NCBI GenBank assembly: GCA_944380515.1 | Contig: CALWHT010000014.1 | Location: 1 to 64,000 of the forward strand | Length of the DNA: 64,000 nt | Direction: 5' to 3' | Source: an uncultured Roseburia sp. | GTDB taxonomy: Bacteria > Bacillota > Clostridia > Lachnospirales > Lachnospiraceae | Part shown: piece by piece, positions 42,241 through 52,242 of the stretch | Layout: every line of letters starts with the position of its first letter | Position numbering within the stretch: position 1 is the stretch's first letter | The notes under the pieces: generated by a model | Told to the model about the DNA's origin: nothing | Database searches by the model: none | The model's input: the letters and a program-made list of their open reading frames with translations, nothing else | Translations under genes and position numbers: made by a program

Positions 42241-43422
42241 ATGGATGGAACGATGTCGCAAGAAGAAATCAATGCTTTACTGAACAATCCTGCAGGTATT
42301 GATGCGAATTCAGACAATGAAACATTAACAGAAGCGGAAAAGGATGCGATTGGAGAAATATCCAATATCAGCATGGGAACAGCGGCAACCACATTGTTTT
42401 CCCTGGTAAACCGGAAGGTGGAGATTTCCACACCGGTGGTTTCATTTGCGAATTGGAGCGATATATGCGATGCGTATGAAAAGCCCTGTGTATTTATCCG
42501 GATTGCGTATACGGTAGGTTTGGACGGAAGCAATATTCTTGTATTAAAAGAGCATGACGTTAAAGTAATTACCGACCTTATGATGGGCGGTGACGGCACA
42601 AATACGGATGTTGAGCTTGGTGAGCTTCATTTGAGTGCAATCAGCGAGGCAATGAACCAGATGATGGGATCGGCGGCGACGTCCCTGTCCTCGATGCTCA
42701 ACAAGGTGATTGATATCAGCCCGCCGGTAGCGGATTTAATTGATTTACAGCAGACCATTGACGAGAGCCAGATAGACGAATTCCTTGCCGGAGAGTTTGT
42801 AAAGATTTCTTTTAAAATGGAAATCGGCGACATTGTCAACAGTGAGATTATGCAGTTGTATCCGATTTCTTTTGCGAAGGAAATGTGTGCAAACATTACC
42901 AAAAACATGGAAGAAGATACCAATCAGACTGCTGGCGCCAGTCAAAGTACAACCCAGCAGGCACAGCCTGCGCCGCAGCCGTCACCGATGCCGCAGATGC
43001 AGACGAATCAGCAGATGGCAGGACAGCCGATGATGGAACAGCCAATGATGAATCAGGCGATGGCGGGACAGCCGATGATGGGTCAACCAATGAGGGGGCA
43101 GGATATGTCACAAATGTATGGACAACAGGTAAATGTACAACCGGCACAATTTCAGGCTTTTGCCGGAAATGTTCCCGTAAATTACGGACCGGAAAATATC
43201 GATTTAATTATGGATGTGCCGCTTGAGGTTACCGTGGAGCTTGGCAGAACTTCAAAATCGATCAAAGAAATACTTGATTTTGCACCGGGAACCATTATAG
43301 AATTAAGCCGTATCGCCGGAGAGCCGATAGATGTACTGGTAAACGGTAAATTCGTAGCCAAGGGAGAAGTTGTTGTGCTGGAAGAAAATTACGGCATACG
43401 AATTACTGAAATTATAAAATAA
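42241..43422 (+). CDS. fliY: Flagellar switch phosphatase FliY
   Basis: A 393-residue FliN homologue with phosphatase function toward CheY-P. N-terminal MSQEEINALLNNP motif, a CheC-like domain with two active sites (EKDAIGEISNISMGTAA and ISEAMNQMMGSAA), a Gln/Met-rich linker (about 245-305, repeats of MAGQPMM and QPMM) and a C-terminal SpoA domain (about 315-390). The phosphatase helices mark it as FliY rather than plain FliN. Confidence 0.93.
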   Translation: MDGTMSQEEINALLNNPAGIDANSDNETLTEAEKDAIGEISNISMGTAATTLFSLVNRKVEISTPVVSFANWSDICDAYEKPCVFIRIAYTVGLDGSNILVLKEHDVKVITDLMMGGDGTNTDVELGELHLSAISEAMNQMMGSAATSLSSMLNKVIDISPPVADLIDLQQTIDESQIDEFLAGEFVKISFKMEIGDIVNSEIMQLYPISFAKEMCANITKNMEEDTNQTAGASQSTTQQAQPAPQPSPMPQMQTNQQMAGQPMMEQPMMNQAMAGQPMMGQPMRGQDMSQMYGQQVNVQPAQFQAFAGNVPVNYGPENIDLIMDVPLEVTVELGRTSKSIKEILDFAPGTIIELSRIAGEPIDVLVNGKFVAKGEVVVLEENYGIRITEIIK

Positions 43423-43456
43423 GCAAACAAAAACATGATGAGTAGGAGAGAGAATT

Positions 43457-43816
43457 ATGGCAAAGGTAATGATTTGTGATGATGCTGCTTTTATGAGGAT
43501 GATGATTAAGGACATTCTGACCAAAAACGGTTATGAGATTGCGGCAGAGGCAGAAAACGGAGCGGTTGCGGTAGAAAAGTATCCGGAAGCGAAACCGGAC
43601 TTGGTGCTGATGGATATTACTATGCCGGACATGGACGGAATCCAGGCGCTTAAGAAGATTCGGGAGATTGATCCTTCCGCGAATGTCATTATGTGTTCCG
43701 CAATGGGACAGCAGGCAATGGTAATCGAGGCAATTCAGTCCGGTGCAAAGGATTTCATCGTAAAGCCGTTCCAGGCAGAGCGAGTGCTTGAAGCAGTAAA
43801 AAAAGTAGTTGGTTAA
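43457..43816 (+). CDS. cheY: Chemotaxis response regulator CheY
   Basis: A 119-residue single receiver domain that carries the signal from CheA to FliM/FliY. D8-D9 (CDDAAF), phosphoacceptor D53 (LMDITMPDMDG), S81 and K103 (FIVKPF) complete the active site. SD AGGAGAG. Confidence 0.95.
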   Translation: MAKVMICDDAAFMRMMIKDILTKNGYEIAAEAENGAVAVEKYPEAKPDLVLMDITMPDMDGIQALKKIREIDPSANVIMCSAMGQQAMVIEAIQSGAKDFIVKPFQAERVLEAVKKVVG

Positions 43817-43817
43817 T

Positions 43818-44189
43818 ATGATTTTATTAAGCACTTCTTTTCAGAGCCTGATACAACTGGTAGGTGTGCTCATAATATTTCTGTTTGTTCTGATTATTAC
43901 TTATTTCACGGCAAAGTGGGTGGGCGGTTTTCAGAAAGCACAGATGTCGCGTGGGAATCTTTCGGTTGTTGAGACAGTACGTATTGCAAATAACAAATAT
44001 ATACAGATTGTGAAAGTGGGAGATGTATACCTGGTGATTGCGGTGGGCAAGGATGAGGTTACAAAGCTGGCGGAACTGTCAGAGGATCAGTTATCTTATC
44101 TGCAGTCGGAGGATTCCGGGAGAACGCAGGAGAGCTTTCAGGACATTTTGAATAAGTTGAAAGAACATTTTCCGAAAAAACAGGATTGA
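43818..44189 (+). CDS. fliO: Flagellar biosynthesis protein FliO
   Basis: A 123-residue protein with one N-terminal TM helix (about 9-30) and a cytosolic FliO/FliZ domain (LSVVETVRIANNKYIQIVKV, VYLVIAVGKDEVTKLAELSED in parts). It helps to assemble the FliP ring. The frame opens at TTG 43809 inside cheY; the ATG at 43818, one base after the cheY stop, is preferred. Confidence 0.88.
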   Translation: MILLSTSFQSLIQLVGVLIIFLFVLIITYFTAKWVGGFQKAQMSRGNLSVVETVRIANNKYIQIVKVGDVYLVIAVGKDEVTKLAELSEDQLSYLQSEDSGRTQESFQDILNKLKEHFPKKQD

Positions 44190-44192
44190 ATT

Positions 44193-45083
44193 ATGACAAA
44201 ATTAAAAAAAGTATATTGTGCGCTGTCATTTGCGCTCGCGCTTGCGGTATTTGCATTTGTCCTGTTTGGCTGGAACGGGAAAACGGAGGTTTATGCTGCT
44301 TCCATGGATCCCGACAGCATTACTTCCTTCGATAATACGGACGGAGGGGGGACGGATGCGGCAAATGACGGCACGGGCGGATTGTCAATTACCGTAAACG
44401 GTGATGAAGCCGCAGTGTCTACTCCGGTTCTTGCACTGCTGTTGCTTACCATTTTATCATTGGCGCCGTCCATCTTGATCATGCTGACCTCCTATACCAG
44501 GATTGTGATTGTGCTGCACTTTCTGCGGACGGCAATCGGAACGCAGACGGCGCCGCCGAATCAGGTACTGATTGGACTGGCGTTGTTTTTGACATTTTTT
44601 ATCATGTGGCCCACGTTCCAGGAAATCAATGAAAATGCGATCAGACCTCTGGATAACGGAGATATTACAATGGAAGAGGCGTTTGAGGCGGCAGAGGTTC
44701 CCATTCGTCAGTTTATGTACGGACAGGTGCAGCGTAAGGATGTCAGTCTGTTCATCGATATAGCAGGTGACAGCTATGATATTGATAATGATGCTCTTGC
44801 CGAGGAATATGCGGAATCGGGAGAAAGCGCATATGACGCCGTTCCGATGACGATTCTGGTACCTGCCTTTGTAATAGGCGAGCTGAGGCAGGCATTTATT
44901 ATGGGATTTTTGATCTATATCCCGTTTATTGTAATTGATATGGTAGTGGCATCCGTGCTGATGTCTATGGGTATGATGATGCTGCCGCCGACGACGATTT
45001 CGCTGCCTTTTAAGATTTTGCTGTTTATTTTGGCAGACGGATGGAATCTTGTGATAGGAAGCGTTGTGAAAACATTCTATTGA
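44193..45083 (+). CDS. fliP: Flagellar export gate protein FliP
   Basis: A 296-residue export-gate subunit. It starts with a signal peptide (KVYCALSFALALAVFAFVLFG ... YAA, given in part) and a Gly/Asp-rich spacer, then four TM helices with SYTRIVIVLHFLRTAIGTQ, PPNQVLIGLALFLTFFIM and ELRQAFIMGFLIYIPFIVID. The leader is longer than in Bacillus. Confidence 0.95.
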   Translation: MTKLKKVYCALSFALALAVFAFVLFGWNGKTEVYAASMDPDSITSFDNTDGGGTDAANDGTGGLSITVNGDEAAVSTPVLALLLLTILSLAPSILIMLTSYTRIVIVLHFLRTAIGTQTAPPNQVLIGLALFLTFFIMWPTFQEINENAIRPLDNGDITMEEAFEAAEVPIRQFMYGQVQRKDVSLFIDIAGDSYDIDNDALAEEYAESGESAYDAVPMTILVPAFVIGELRQAFIMGFLIYIPFIVIDMVVASVLMSMGMMMLPPTTISLPFKILLFILADGWNLVIGSVVKTFY

Positions 45084-45109
45084 CGGAAGAATGAAAGAGG
45101 TGTTGTAAG

Positions 45110-45379
45110 ATGACAGAAGGTCAGGTGCTTGATGTCGCAAGAGAAGCAATTTATACCATCATTATCTGTTCTGCCCCAATGTTGATCATTTCATTGGTGG
45201 TGGGACTGATTATCAGTATTTTCCAGACAGTTACATCGATTCAGGAACAGACGCTGACGTTTGTTCCGAAGATTATTGCCGTGTTTGTGGGCATGATGAT
45301 TTTCGGCTCATGGATTTTAAAAAATCTGACGGAGTTTGTAACTACACTGTGGTCGAACTTTAGTGTTTATCTTGGTTAG
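45110..45379 (+). CDS. fliQ: Flagellar export gate protein FliQ
   Basis: An 89-residue two-TM export-gate subunit (VLDVAREAIYTIIICSAPML, VGLIISIFQTVTSIQEQTLT, FVPKIIAVFVGMMIFGSWIL). Length and pattern are standard. SD AGAGGTG. Confidence 0.95.
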   Translation: MTEGQVLDVAREAIYTIIICSAPMLIISLVVGLIISIFQTVTSIQEQTLTFVPKIIAVFVGMMIFGSWILKNLTEFVTTLWSNFSVYLG

Positions 45380-45387
45380 GGCGCTCT

Positions 45388-46167
45388 ATGCTGGAATATA
45401 CATTTTCATTGGCTAATTTTGAAATACTGATATTAATAGTGGTCCGCATATCCTGTTTTGTGTCGGTTGCGCCTTTTTTTGGCACAAGCAACACACCTGC
45501 ACGGGTAAAAATCGGCTTGTCTGTATTGGTATCTCTTTTGATTTATGGCATAGTGGATAAGACGGCAATTGAATATACCGGTGTTATGGGATATGCAGTC
45601 ATAGTTTTAAAAGAGGGAATTACAGGGTTGCTGATAGGATTTGCTGCAAACATATGTAATTCCATTATTTTATTTGCGGGAAATATTATTGATATGGATA
45701 TCGGTCTGTCGATGGCGACGGAGTTTGATCCCACAATGAACAGTCAGGTTACGATTACCGGTAATTTATACAACTATTTTATATTGCTTCTGCTGGTAGT
45801 AACGGATATGCATCATGTTATCTTAAGAGCAGTGGTGGATTCCTTTACGGTTATCTCGGTAAACGGACAGATTTTTGACTGGAATTCTCTGGCAGGCTCG
45901 ATGGTAACTTTCATGACCGATTTGTTTGTCATTGCTTTCCGCATATTTCTTCCCATTTTTGCCTGTATGATGATTTTGAACTGCATCCTGGGAATTATGG
46001 CGAAGGTAGCGCCGCAGATGAATATGTTTGCGGTGGGAATGCAGATGAAGGTTCTGCTTGGAATCGTGATATTGTTTTTGACCGTAACGCTGCTGCCTGG
46101 AATTGCAGATTTTATTTTTACGGAAATGCGCAGAATGATGGTTTCGGTAATAGAGGGAATGTATTGA
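45388..46167 (+). CDS. fliR: Flagellar export gate protein FliR
   Basis: A 259-residue export-gate subunit with about six membrane segments. FFGTSNTPARVKIGLSVLVS near the start and GIMAKVAPQMNMFAVGMQMK are the family hallmarks. It follows fliQ by 8 nt and precedes flhB. Confidence 0.94.
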   Translation: MLEYTFSLANFEILILIVVRISCFVSVAPFFGTSNTPARVKIGLSVLVSLLIYGIVDKTAIEYTGVMGYAVIVLKEGITGLLIGFAANICNSIILFAGNIIDMDIGLSMATEFDPTMNSQVTITGNLYNYFILLLLVVTDMHHVILRAVVDSFTVISVNGQIFDWNSLAGSMVTFMTDLFVIAFRIFLPIFACMMILNCILGIMAKVAPQMNMFAVGMQMKVLLGIVILFLTVTLLPGIADFIFTEMRRMMVSVIEGMY

Positions 46168-46168
46168 T

Positions 46169-47296
46169 TTGGAATGGGAAAAAGGACTGATTCTCAGATA
46201 TGACCTGCAGCGGTTCGCAAAGGACGGGCCGGGCGGGGAAAAGACTGAGCCTGCGACGGAGAAAAAGTTAAGAGAGGCGAGAGAGGACGGAAAGGTCGTT
46301 AAGAGCCGGGAGCTTACATCGGCCTTTGATTTGCTGGTATTATTTCTCATACTCAAAATTTTCATTTCGTCGGTTGGCAACGGCTTCATCGGGGTATATA
46401 ATTATGTATATAAGCTGATGCCGGATTTTGTCAGGGCAAACGCGATTGAATGCTCCGTACAGGAGGTAACATCATTTTTACAGAATGTCTATATAGAAAT
46501 GCTGGTGATTGCGGCTCCCTTTTTTGCTTTTGGCGTCGCGATTACGCTCGTCATCAGCATTATACAGGTTGGCTGGAAGGTGACCTTAAAGCCATTAAAG
46601 CCCAGGGGCGATAAATTTAATCCGATTAACGGGTTTAAGCGGATTTTATCCAAAGACTCCGTATTTGAGCTGATAAAATCCATTTTCAAAATATTTATCA
46701 TTATTTACGTTGCTTATACGTCCGTTAAGGACGAAGCAGACAATATTTTCGTTTTATATGACATCCCGCTCAATCAGGCGCTTGCGCTCTGCGGGGACGT
46801 CATTATCAATGCAGGTTTGAAAATCAGCCTTGTATACCTCGTGGTTGGTCTTGCGGATTTTGTTTATCAAAAGCGCCGCTTTAATGAAGACATGAAGATG
46901 ACTAAGCAGGAGGTCAAGGATGAATATAAAAATACCGAGGGAAATCCGGAAATCAAAGGACGTCAGAGGCAGCGCATGAGAGAGGCGTCCAGAAAGCGCA
47001 TGATGCAGGATGTCCCAAAGGCAGATGTGGTAATTACAAACCCCACCCATCTGGCAGTGGCAATCCGATATGATGCCGAGGTATCAAGGGCGCCGGTTGT
47101 AGTGGCAAAGGGAGAGGATTATCTGGCACAGAAAATCCGTGAACTTGCAAAAGAAAATCACATCGAAATCGTAGAAAATAAACCGCTGGCAAGGATGCTG
47201 TATGCGAATGTCGATATTGGTGCGGAAATACCTCCCGAGCTGTATCAGGCGGTGGCGGAAATACTGGCTATGGTTTATAATGCGAAGAATAGATAG
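46169..47296 (+). CDS. flhB: Flagellar export switch protein FlhB
   Basis: A 375-residue export-gate protein. Four TM helices lie at about 40-215; the cytosolic domain contains the self-cleavage site N291-P292-T293-H294, whose cut changes export from hook to filament. The start is a TTG at 46169 (MEWEKGLILRYDLQRFAKDG), one base after the fliR stop; no ATG is available, and GEKTEPATEKKLREAREDG follows as expected. Confidence 0.94.
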   Translation: MEWEKGLILRYDLQRFAKDGPGGEKTEPATEKKLREAREDGKVVKSRELTSAFDLLVLFLILKIFISSVGNGFIGVYNYVYKLMPDFVRANAIECSVQEVTSFLQNVYIEMLVIAAPFFAFGVAITLVISIIQVGWKVTLKPLKPRGDKFNPINGFKRILSKDSVFELIKSIFKIFIIIYVAYTSVKDEADNIFVLYDIPLNQALALCGDVIINAGLKISLVYLVVGLADFVYQKRRFNEDMKMTKQEVKDEYKNTEGNPEIKGRQRQRMREASRKRMMQDVPKADVVITNPTHLAVAIRYDAEVSRAPVVVAKGEDYLAQKIRELAKENHIEIVENKPLARMLYANVDIGAEIPPELYQAVAEILAMVYNAKNR

Positions 47297-47317
47297 AAGT
47301 ACCAAGGAGGATAGGGC

Positions 47318-49351
47318 ATGAAAAAAACGGACATAGGTGTTGCACTGTATTTGCTGGCCGCAATCATCTTTTTTATAGTGCCAATCAGTCCCACCTTACT
47401 CGATGTCATGCTGGCTCTCAATATTTCCATTGCGATGATCGTGCTGTTTAATACATTGTTTGTCAAAGAAGTGCTGGACATGTCTTTTTTCCCGACACTC
47501 CTGCTGTTTACGACCATTTTCAGAATCGCGCTGAATGTTTCATCTACCAGGTTAATTCTTACGACCGGAGATCCGGGTAACGTTGTAGAAACGTTCGGCG
47601 GATTTGTCGGCGGAGGCGACCTGATTGTCGGTGCGATCGTATTTATTATTTTGATTCTTATCCAGTTTATCGTTATCAATAAAGGTTCCGAGCGTGTTGC
47701 AGAGGTAACGGCGAGATTTACGCTCGACGCTATGCCAGGTAAACAGATGGCAATCGACGCTGATCTGAATACCGGAACCATCACCGAGAAAGAGGCGAGA
47801 GAGCGCAGAAATAAGATTCAGGAGGAATCCGCATTCTTCGGCTCCATGGACGGTGCCACGAAGTATGTTAAGGGAGATGCCATTGCGGGCCTTATTATTA
47901 CGCTGATTAACCTTATCGGCGGAACCATTATGGGCGTGATGCGCGGCGGTATGGGATTTCAGGAGGCCCTGGAGCATTACGGCGTTTTGACAATCGGTGA
48001 CGGACTCTGTTCGCAGATACCGTCTCTGCTGATTTCTCTGGCAACCGGTATTCTGGTGACCAAGGCCTCCAAGGAGGCGGACTTTTCCAATATCCTGGTC
48101 AGCCAGCTGTTCGGTATTCCGAAGGTGCTCTACATTGTCGGCGCCACCATCGCACTGTTGGGAATTCTGACTCCGTTAAACACGGTTTTGTTTGTTGCAA
48201 TGGGACTTGTGTTTGTGGTGGTCGGAAAGCAGGTTGAGAAGAATATCGGCATTGAGAGCATTGAGGAAGAAGTCAATACGGCGGAGAGCGAGGCGGAGGA
48301 AATCAGAAAGCCTGAGAATGTGGTTTCTCTGCTTCAGGTAGACCCGATTGAGCTGGAATTCGGCTATGGTATCATCCCCCTTGCCGATGTCAATCAGGGC
48401 GGAGATCTTCTCGACCGTGTGGTTATGATACGAAGACAGATTGCGCTTGAGCTTGGTACCATAGTGCCGATTATCCGTCTGCGTGACAATATCCAGTTAA
48501 ATCCGAATCAGTATATCATTAAAATCAAGGGGATTCAGGTGACGGAGGGAGAAATCCTGTTTGACCATTACATGGCGATGAATCCAGGCTATGTCGAGGA
48601 GGAGATTACCGGTATCCCGACATTTGAACCGTCCTTCCATCTTCCGGCGATCTGGATTACGGAGAGCCAGAGAGAGCGGGCGGAAAGCCTCGGTTATACG
48701 GTGGTTGACCCGCCGTCCATTATCGCGACTCATTTGACGGAGGTGATCCGCTCCCATATCGCGGAGCTGCTCACAAGGCAGGATGTTCAGAATCTCGTCA
48801 ACAATTTAAAAGAGAGCAACCCTGTTTTGGTGGACGAACTGATTCCGAAAATGCTCGGACTCGGAGAGGTACAGAAGGTACTCCAGAATCTTTTGCGGGA
48901 GGGTATTTCCATTCGGGATTTGCTTACGATTTTTGAGACGCTGGCAGACCATGCGTCGGCGACCAGGGATACGGATGTGCTGACCGAGTATGTGCGTCAG
49001 AGCTTAAAACGGGCGATTTCCGGCAAGTACTTCCCGTCCAATGAGACAACCAGCGTGATTACGCTGGATCCGAAGGCGGAGCAGGAAATCATGAGTTCGG
49101 TGAAACAGACGGAGCAGGGTGCATATCTGACGCTGGATCCGGAAAAGACAAAAGGGCTTATGAAGTCGCTTGAGACAGAGGTTGCAAAGCTGGAGAATAT
49201 GGGTAAGAGCGCAATCGTAATTACTTCTCCGATTGTAAGAATGTACTTTAAAAAATTGACGGAAGAATACTTCAAGGATTTGATCGTCGTTTCCTATAAC
49301 GAGGTCGAGTCTAATGTAGAATTACAATCAGTAGGGATGGTGACAGTGTAA
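47318..49351 (+). CDS. flhA: Flagellar export gate protein FlhA
   Basis: A 677-residue protein with eight N-terminal TM helices (about 10-320) including the conserved FHIPEP-like loop region (RFTLDAMPGKQMAIDADLN) and a large cytosolic domain (about 340-677) that forms the docking ring for substrates. SD AAGGAGG. The flhF ATG begins directly after its stop. Confidence 0.96.
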   Translation: MKKTDIGVALYLLAAIIFFIVPISPTLLDVMLALNISIAMIVLFNTLFVKEVLDMSFFPTLLLFTTIFRIALNVSSTRLILTTGDPGNVVETFGGFVGGGDLIVGAIVFIILILIQFIVINKGSERVAEVTARFTLDAMPGKQMAIDADLNTGTITEKEARERRNKIQEESAFFGSMDGATKYVKGDAIAGLIITLINLIGGTIMGVMRGGMGFQEALEHYGVLTIGDGLCSQIPSLLISLATGILVTKASKEADFSNILVSQLFGIPKVLYIVGATIALLGILTPLNTVLFVAMGLVFVVVGKQVEKNIGIESIEEEVNTAESEAEEIRKPENVVSLLQVDPIELEFGYGIIPLADVNQGGDLLDRVVMIRRQIALELGTIVPIIRLRDNIQLNPNQYIIKIKGIQVTEGEILFDHYMAMNPGYVEEEITGIPTFEPSFHLPAIWITESQRERAESLGYTVVDPPSIIATHLTEVIRSHIAELLTRQDVQNLVNNLKESNPVLVDELIPKMLGLGEVQKVLQNLLREGISIRDLLTIFETLADHASATRDTDVLTEYVRQSLKRAISGKYFPSNETTSVITLDPKAEQEIMSSVKQTEQGAYLTLDPEKTKGLMKSLETEVAKLENMGKSAIVITSPIVRMYFKKLTEEYFKDLIVVSYNEVESNVELQSVGMVTV

Positions 49352-50584
49352 ATGACCATAAATAAGTATCAGGGCAAAACAAAGGAAGAGGCAATAGAGA
49401 AGGCAAAGCAGGAGCTGGGACCGGGTGCTGTCGTCATGAATGTAAAAGAGATAAAGCCGAAGGGAATGTTTAAGGCATTTAAACAGTCTGTGTTTGAGGT
49501 GACAGCTGCGGTCGAAGAAAAGGAACCGTATATGGAACAGCGAAAACCGGTCGCACAGCAGCTTCGTGCACCGGAGTCGATTAACCTTGCCGCAGATGAG
49601 AAAATAGAGCCTATAAAATACCAGGAAAAGAAAGAGACGGTGAATCCGCTGAGAACTGTGAATAGCGATAATGGAAAAGAAGATTTGGAAAAACGGCTCG
49701 AGAATCTTTCCAATATTCTCGAAAAACAACTGTCTGCCGAGGTGAGCCGCAAAAAAGAAGAGGAGCCCAAACAGCCGGCGGTAAACCCGGAGGGGCTGCA
49801 GTTTATAAAGATGCTTTACCGCACGCTGTTGGACAATGACGTGAACGAAAAGTATGTCAACCAGATTCTGGACGAGGCGGAAAAAATCATGCACAATGGA
49901 AGCAGCGTAGATTATATCCTTTCGAATGTCTACCAGAAAATGATTTTAAAGCTGGGGCAGCCGTCACCGATCGACGTTTCGGGGAAAAAACCCAGGGTTA
50001 TCTTTTTTATCGGACCAACGGGCGTCGGAAAGACGACGACGATTGCGAAAATCGCGTCCAAGTACAAGCTTGAAATGGGCATGAAGGTAGTCTTTCTGAC
50101 GGCGGATACCTACCGGATCGCAGCGACAGAGCAGCTGCGCGTTTATGCCAATATTCTGGATGCTCCGATGAGCATTATCTATTCCCCGGAGGAATTAAAC
50201 GACGCGGTTGCCCGCGTGAGCGAATATGATCTGATTTTTATCGACACTGCGGGATTCTCCCACAGAAACGAGGAACAGTGCACCGATATGAAAAAGATGA
50301 TTGCGGGCCTGGATAAGGCATATGAAAAAGAAGTGCATCTTGTAGTCAGCGCAACCACAAAATATAAGGATCTGCTGGAAATTATGGACGTTTATAAGGA
50401 GATTGCGGATTACAAAATTATTTTTACAAAGCTGGATGAGACGATTGCCTACGGAAATATATTTAACATTAAGATGTATTCCGGGGCGTCCCTTTCCTAT
50501 ATGACAAACGGGCAGAACGTTCCCGATGATATTGAGGAATTCAATACGCAGAAAATCGTAAAACAACTGCTGGGAGGCAGATAA
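49352..50584 (+). CDS. flhF: Flagellar placement GTPase FlhF
   Basis: A 410-residue SRP-type GTPase that sets position and number of flagella. An N-terminal basic B domain (MTINKYQGKTKEEAIEKAK), a variable linker (about 60-190) and an NG domain with GPTGVGKT (221-228), TADTYRIAATEQL and DTAGFSHRN. It is directly followed by flhG, its regulator. Confidence 0.95.
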   Translation: MTINKYQGKTKEEAIEKAKQELGPGAVVMNVKEIKPKGMFKAFKQSVFEVTAAVEEKEPYMEQRKPVAQQLRAPESINLAADEKIEPIKYQEKKETVNPLRTVNSDNGKEDLEKRLENLSNILEKQLSAEVSRKKEEEPKQPAVNPEGLQFIKMLYRTLLDNDVNEKYVNQILDEAEKIMHNGSSVDYILSNVYQKMILKLGQPSPIDVSGKKPRVIFFIGPTGVGKTTTIAKIASKYKLEMGMKVVFLTADTYRIAATEQLRVYANILDAPMSIIYSPEELNDAVARVSEYDLIFIDTAGFSHRNEEQCTDMKKMIAGLDKAYEKEVHLVVSATTKYKDLLEIMDVYKEIADYKIIFTKLDETIAYGNIFNIKMYSGASLSYMTNGQNVPDDIEEFNTQKIVKQLLGGR

Positions 50585-50588
50585 TGGT

Positions 50589-51467
50589 ATGGACCAGGCG
50601 GAAAAGCTTAGAAATGTAATTAAACTGAATAATCAGAGGCAGGAGCTGAACGCCAGGGTAATTACCGTGACAAGTGGAAAAGGAGGGGTTGGCAAATCCA
50701 GCCTGACAGTAAACCTTGCAGTGCAGTTGCGTAAAATGGGAAAGAAGGTTCTCATATTTGATGCGGATTTCGGGCTTGCCAATGTGGAAGTGATGTTCGG
50801 CGCAATTCCGAAGTATCATCTGGGAGACCTGATTTTCCATGGGAAGAGCATTCAGGAAATCATTACGGAAGGACCGATGGGCATTGAGTTTATTTCGGGG
50901 GGATCCGGAGTTGTGGGAATGAATCACCTCACAAACGACCAGCTTTTTTACTTTATTCGTTGCCTCAAGGAGCTGGATGCGTATGCGGATGTCATTTTTA
51001 TTGATACGGGAGCCGGGATTTCCGATCAGGTGCTTGAATTCGTGCTTGCCAGTCCGGAGGTGCTTCTTGTAACAACACCGGAGCCGAGTTCCCTGACAGA
51101 TTCCTACTCGCTGTTAAAAACACTCTACCGCAATCCGAGATTCCGACGGGACACAACGGAGATTAAAGTTGTATCCAACCGTGTGTCATCTCCTGATGAG
51201 GGAAAAAATGTATACGACAAGCTGAATTCCGTCGTGGAGCAGTTCCTGCACGGAAGAATAGAGTATCTTGGTATGATTCCGCAGGACGGAATGCTTGAAA
51301 AAGCGGTGCGCCAGCAGAAGACGGTTTCCATGAACATGCCGGGGGCAAAATCGGCGCGGGCATTTGAGGTGATGGCGGCAAACCTGATAAACCATGAACA
51401 GAATCGGCCCAGACTGCGTTGGGGAATTTCACAGATGTTTTCCGGTTTTTTAAACCATAAATACTAA
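50589..51467 (+). CDS. flhG: Flagellar number regulator FlhG (MinD-like)
   Basis: A 292-residue MinD/ParA-type ATPase with deviant Walker A SGKGGVGKS (29-37), DADFGLANVE and the C-terminal amphipathic helix region (SQMFSGFLN). The N-terminus (DQAEKLRNVIKLNNQ) has the DQAxxLR motif that stimulates FlhF GTPase activity. ATG 50589 is 4 nt after the flhF stop. Confidence 0.95.
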   Translation: MDQAEKLRNVIKLNNQRQELNARVITVTSGKGGVGKSSLTVNLAVQLRKMGKKVLIFDADFGLANVEVMFGAIPKYHLGDLIFHGKSIQEIITEGPMGIEFISGGSGVVGMNHLTNDQLFYFIRCLKELDAYADVIFIDTGAGISDQVLEFVLASPEVLLVTTPEPSSLTDSYSLLKTLYRNPRFRRDTTEIKVVSNRVSSPDEGKNVYDKLNSVVEQFLHGRIEYLGMIPQDGMLEKAVRQQKTVSMNMPGAKSARAFEVMAANLINHEQNRPRLRWGISQMFSGFLNHKY

Positions 51468-51480
51468 GAGGTGAAAACAC

Positions 51481-52242
51481 ATGAATATTTCAGAGGTCAT
51501 TCATTTGGGGGATAAAGTTGATATCAGAGTACTTCAGAAGGTAGAGCAGACGAGGGACACGGACGAAGCGGTCACCGTTTATAAGAGCCAGGTGCTGGAC
51601 ATCAGGGAGAACGGTAATCTGGAGCTTTCCATGCCCACTACGAGGGGCAGGCTGGAACTGCTTATGCTTGGCATCAGGTATGAACTGGTTTTCTATTCGG
51701 GCGGAAGTCTTTATCGGGCTGTCGGGGTGGTGAAGGAGCGCTATAAGACAGATAATTTATATATGGTCGAGATTGAATTAAAATCCCAGCCCGAAAAGTT
51801 TCAGCGGAGAGAATATTACCGTCTGCCGTGTCTGCTGGATTTCCGTTACTTTCCCGTTACAGAGGAGCAGGCAGCCCTTGAGGATATGGACGATATTTTT
51901 GATGCCCTGCGCGAGGAAGGCATTTTGGAAAAACCGCTGCTTGGCAGCATTCTGGATTTGAGCGGCGGCGGGCTTCGCTTTCAGGTCAGTCAGGAGCTTG
52001 AGCCGGATACGCATCTGCTGGCGGAACTGAATCTGAGAAGCCAGACGATGAATCGCCAGCTTTATGTCATAGTAAGCGTGATCAGCAGCAAGCGCGTGGA
52101 ACGTTTGCCCGATATCCGCTACGAGATCCGAGGCAAGTTTGTTATGAAGGATGACCGTATCCGTGAGCAGATTATTCGCTATATTTTTGAAGAAGAACGC
52201 AGAACACGTCATTATAAAGCGAGTGAGAGGGTAGAAATATGA
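51481..52242 (+). CDS. c-di-GMP binding PilZ/YcgR-type flagellar brake
   Basis: A 253-residue protein with an N-terminal YcgR-like domain (about 1-100) and a PilZ domain (about 105-225). Both c-di-GMP motifs are present: QRREYYR (RxxxR) and DLSGGG (DxSxxG). Proteins of this type slow the motor by contact with the switch or stator when c-di-GMP is high. It overlaps cheB by 4 nt. Corresponds in place to Bacillus genes between flhG and cheB. Confidence 0.9.
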   Translation: MNISEVIHLGDKVDIRVLQKVEQTRDTDEAVTVYKSQVLDIRENGNLELSMPTTRGRLELLMLGIRYELVFYSGGSLYRAVGVVKERYKTDNLYMVEIELKSQPEKFQRREYYRLPCLLDFRYFPVTEEQAALEDMDDIFDALREEGILEKPLLGSILDLSGGGLRFQVSQELEPDTHLLAELNLRSQTMNRQLYVIVSVISSKRVERLPDIRYEIRGKFVMKDDRIREQIIRYIFEEERRTRHYKASERVEI

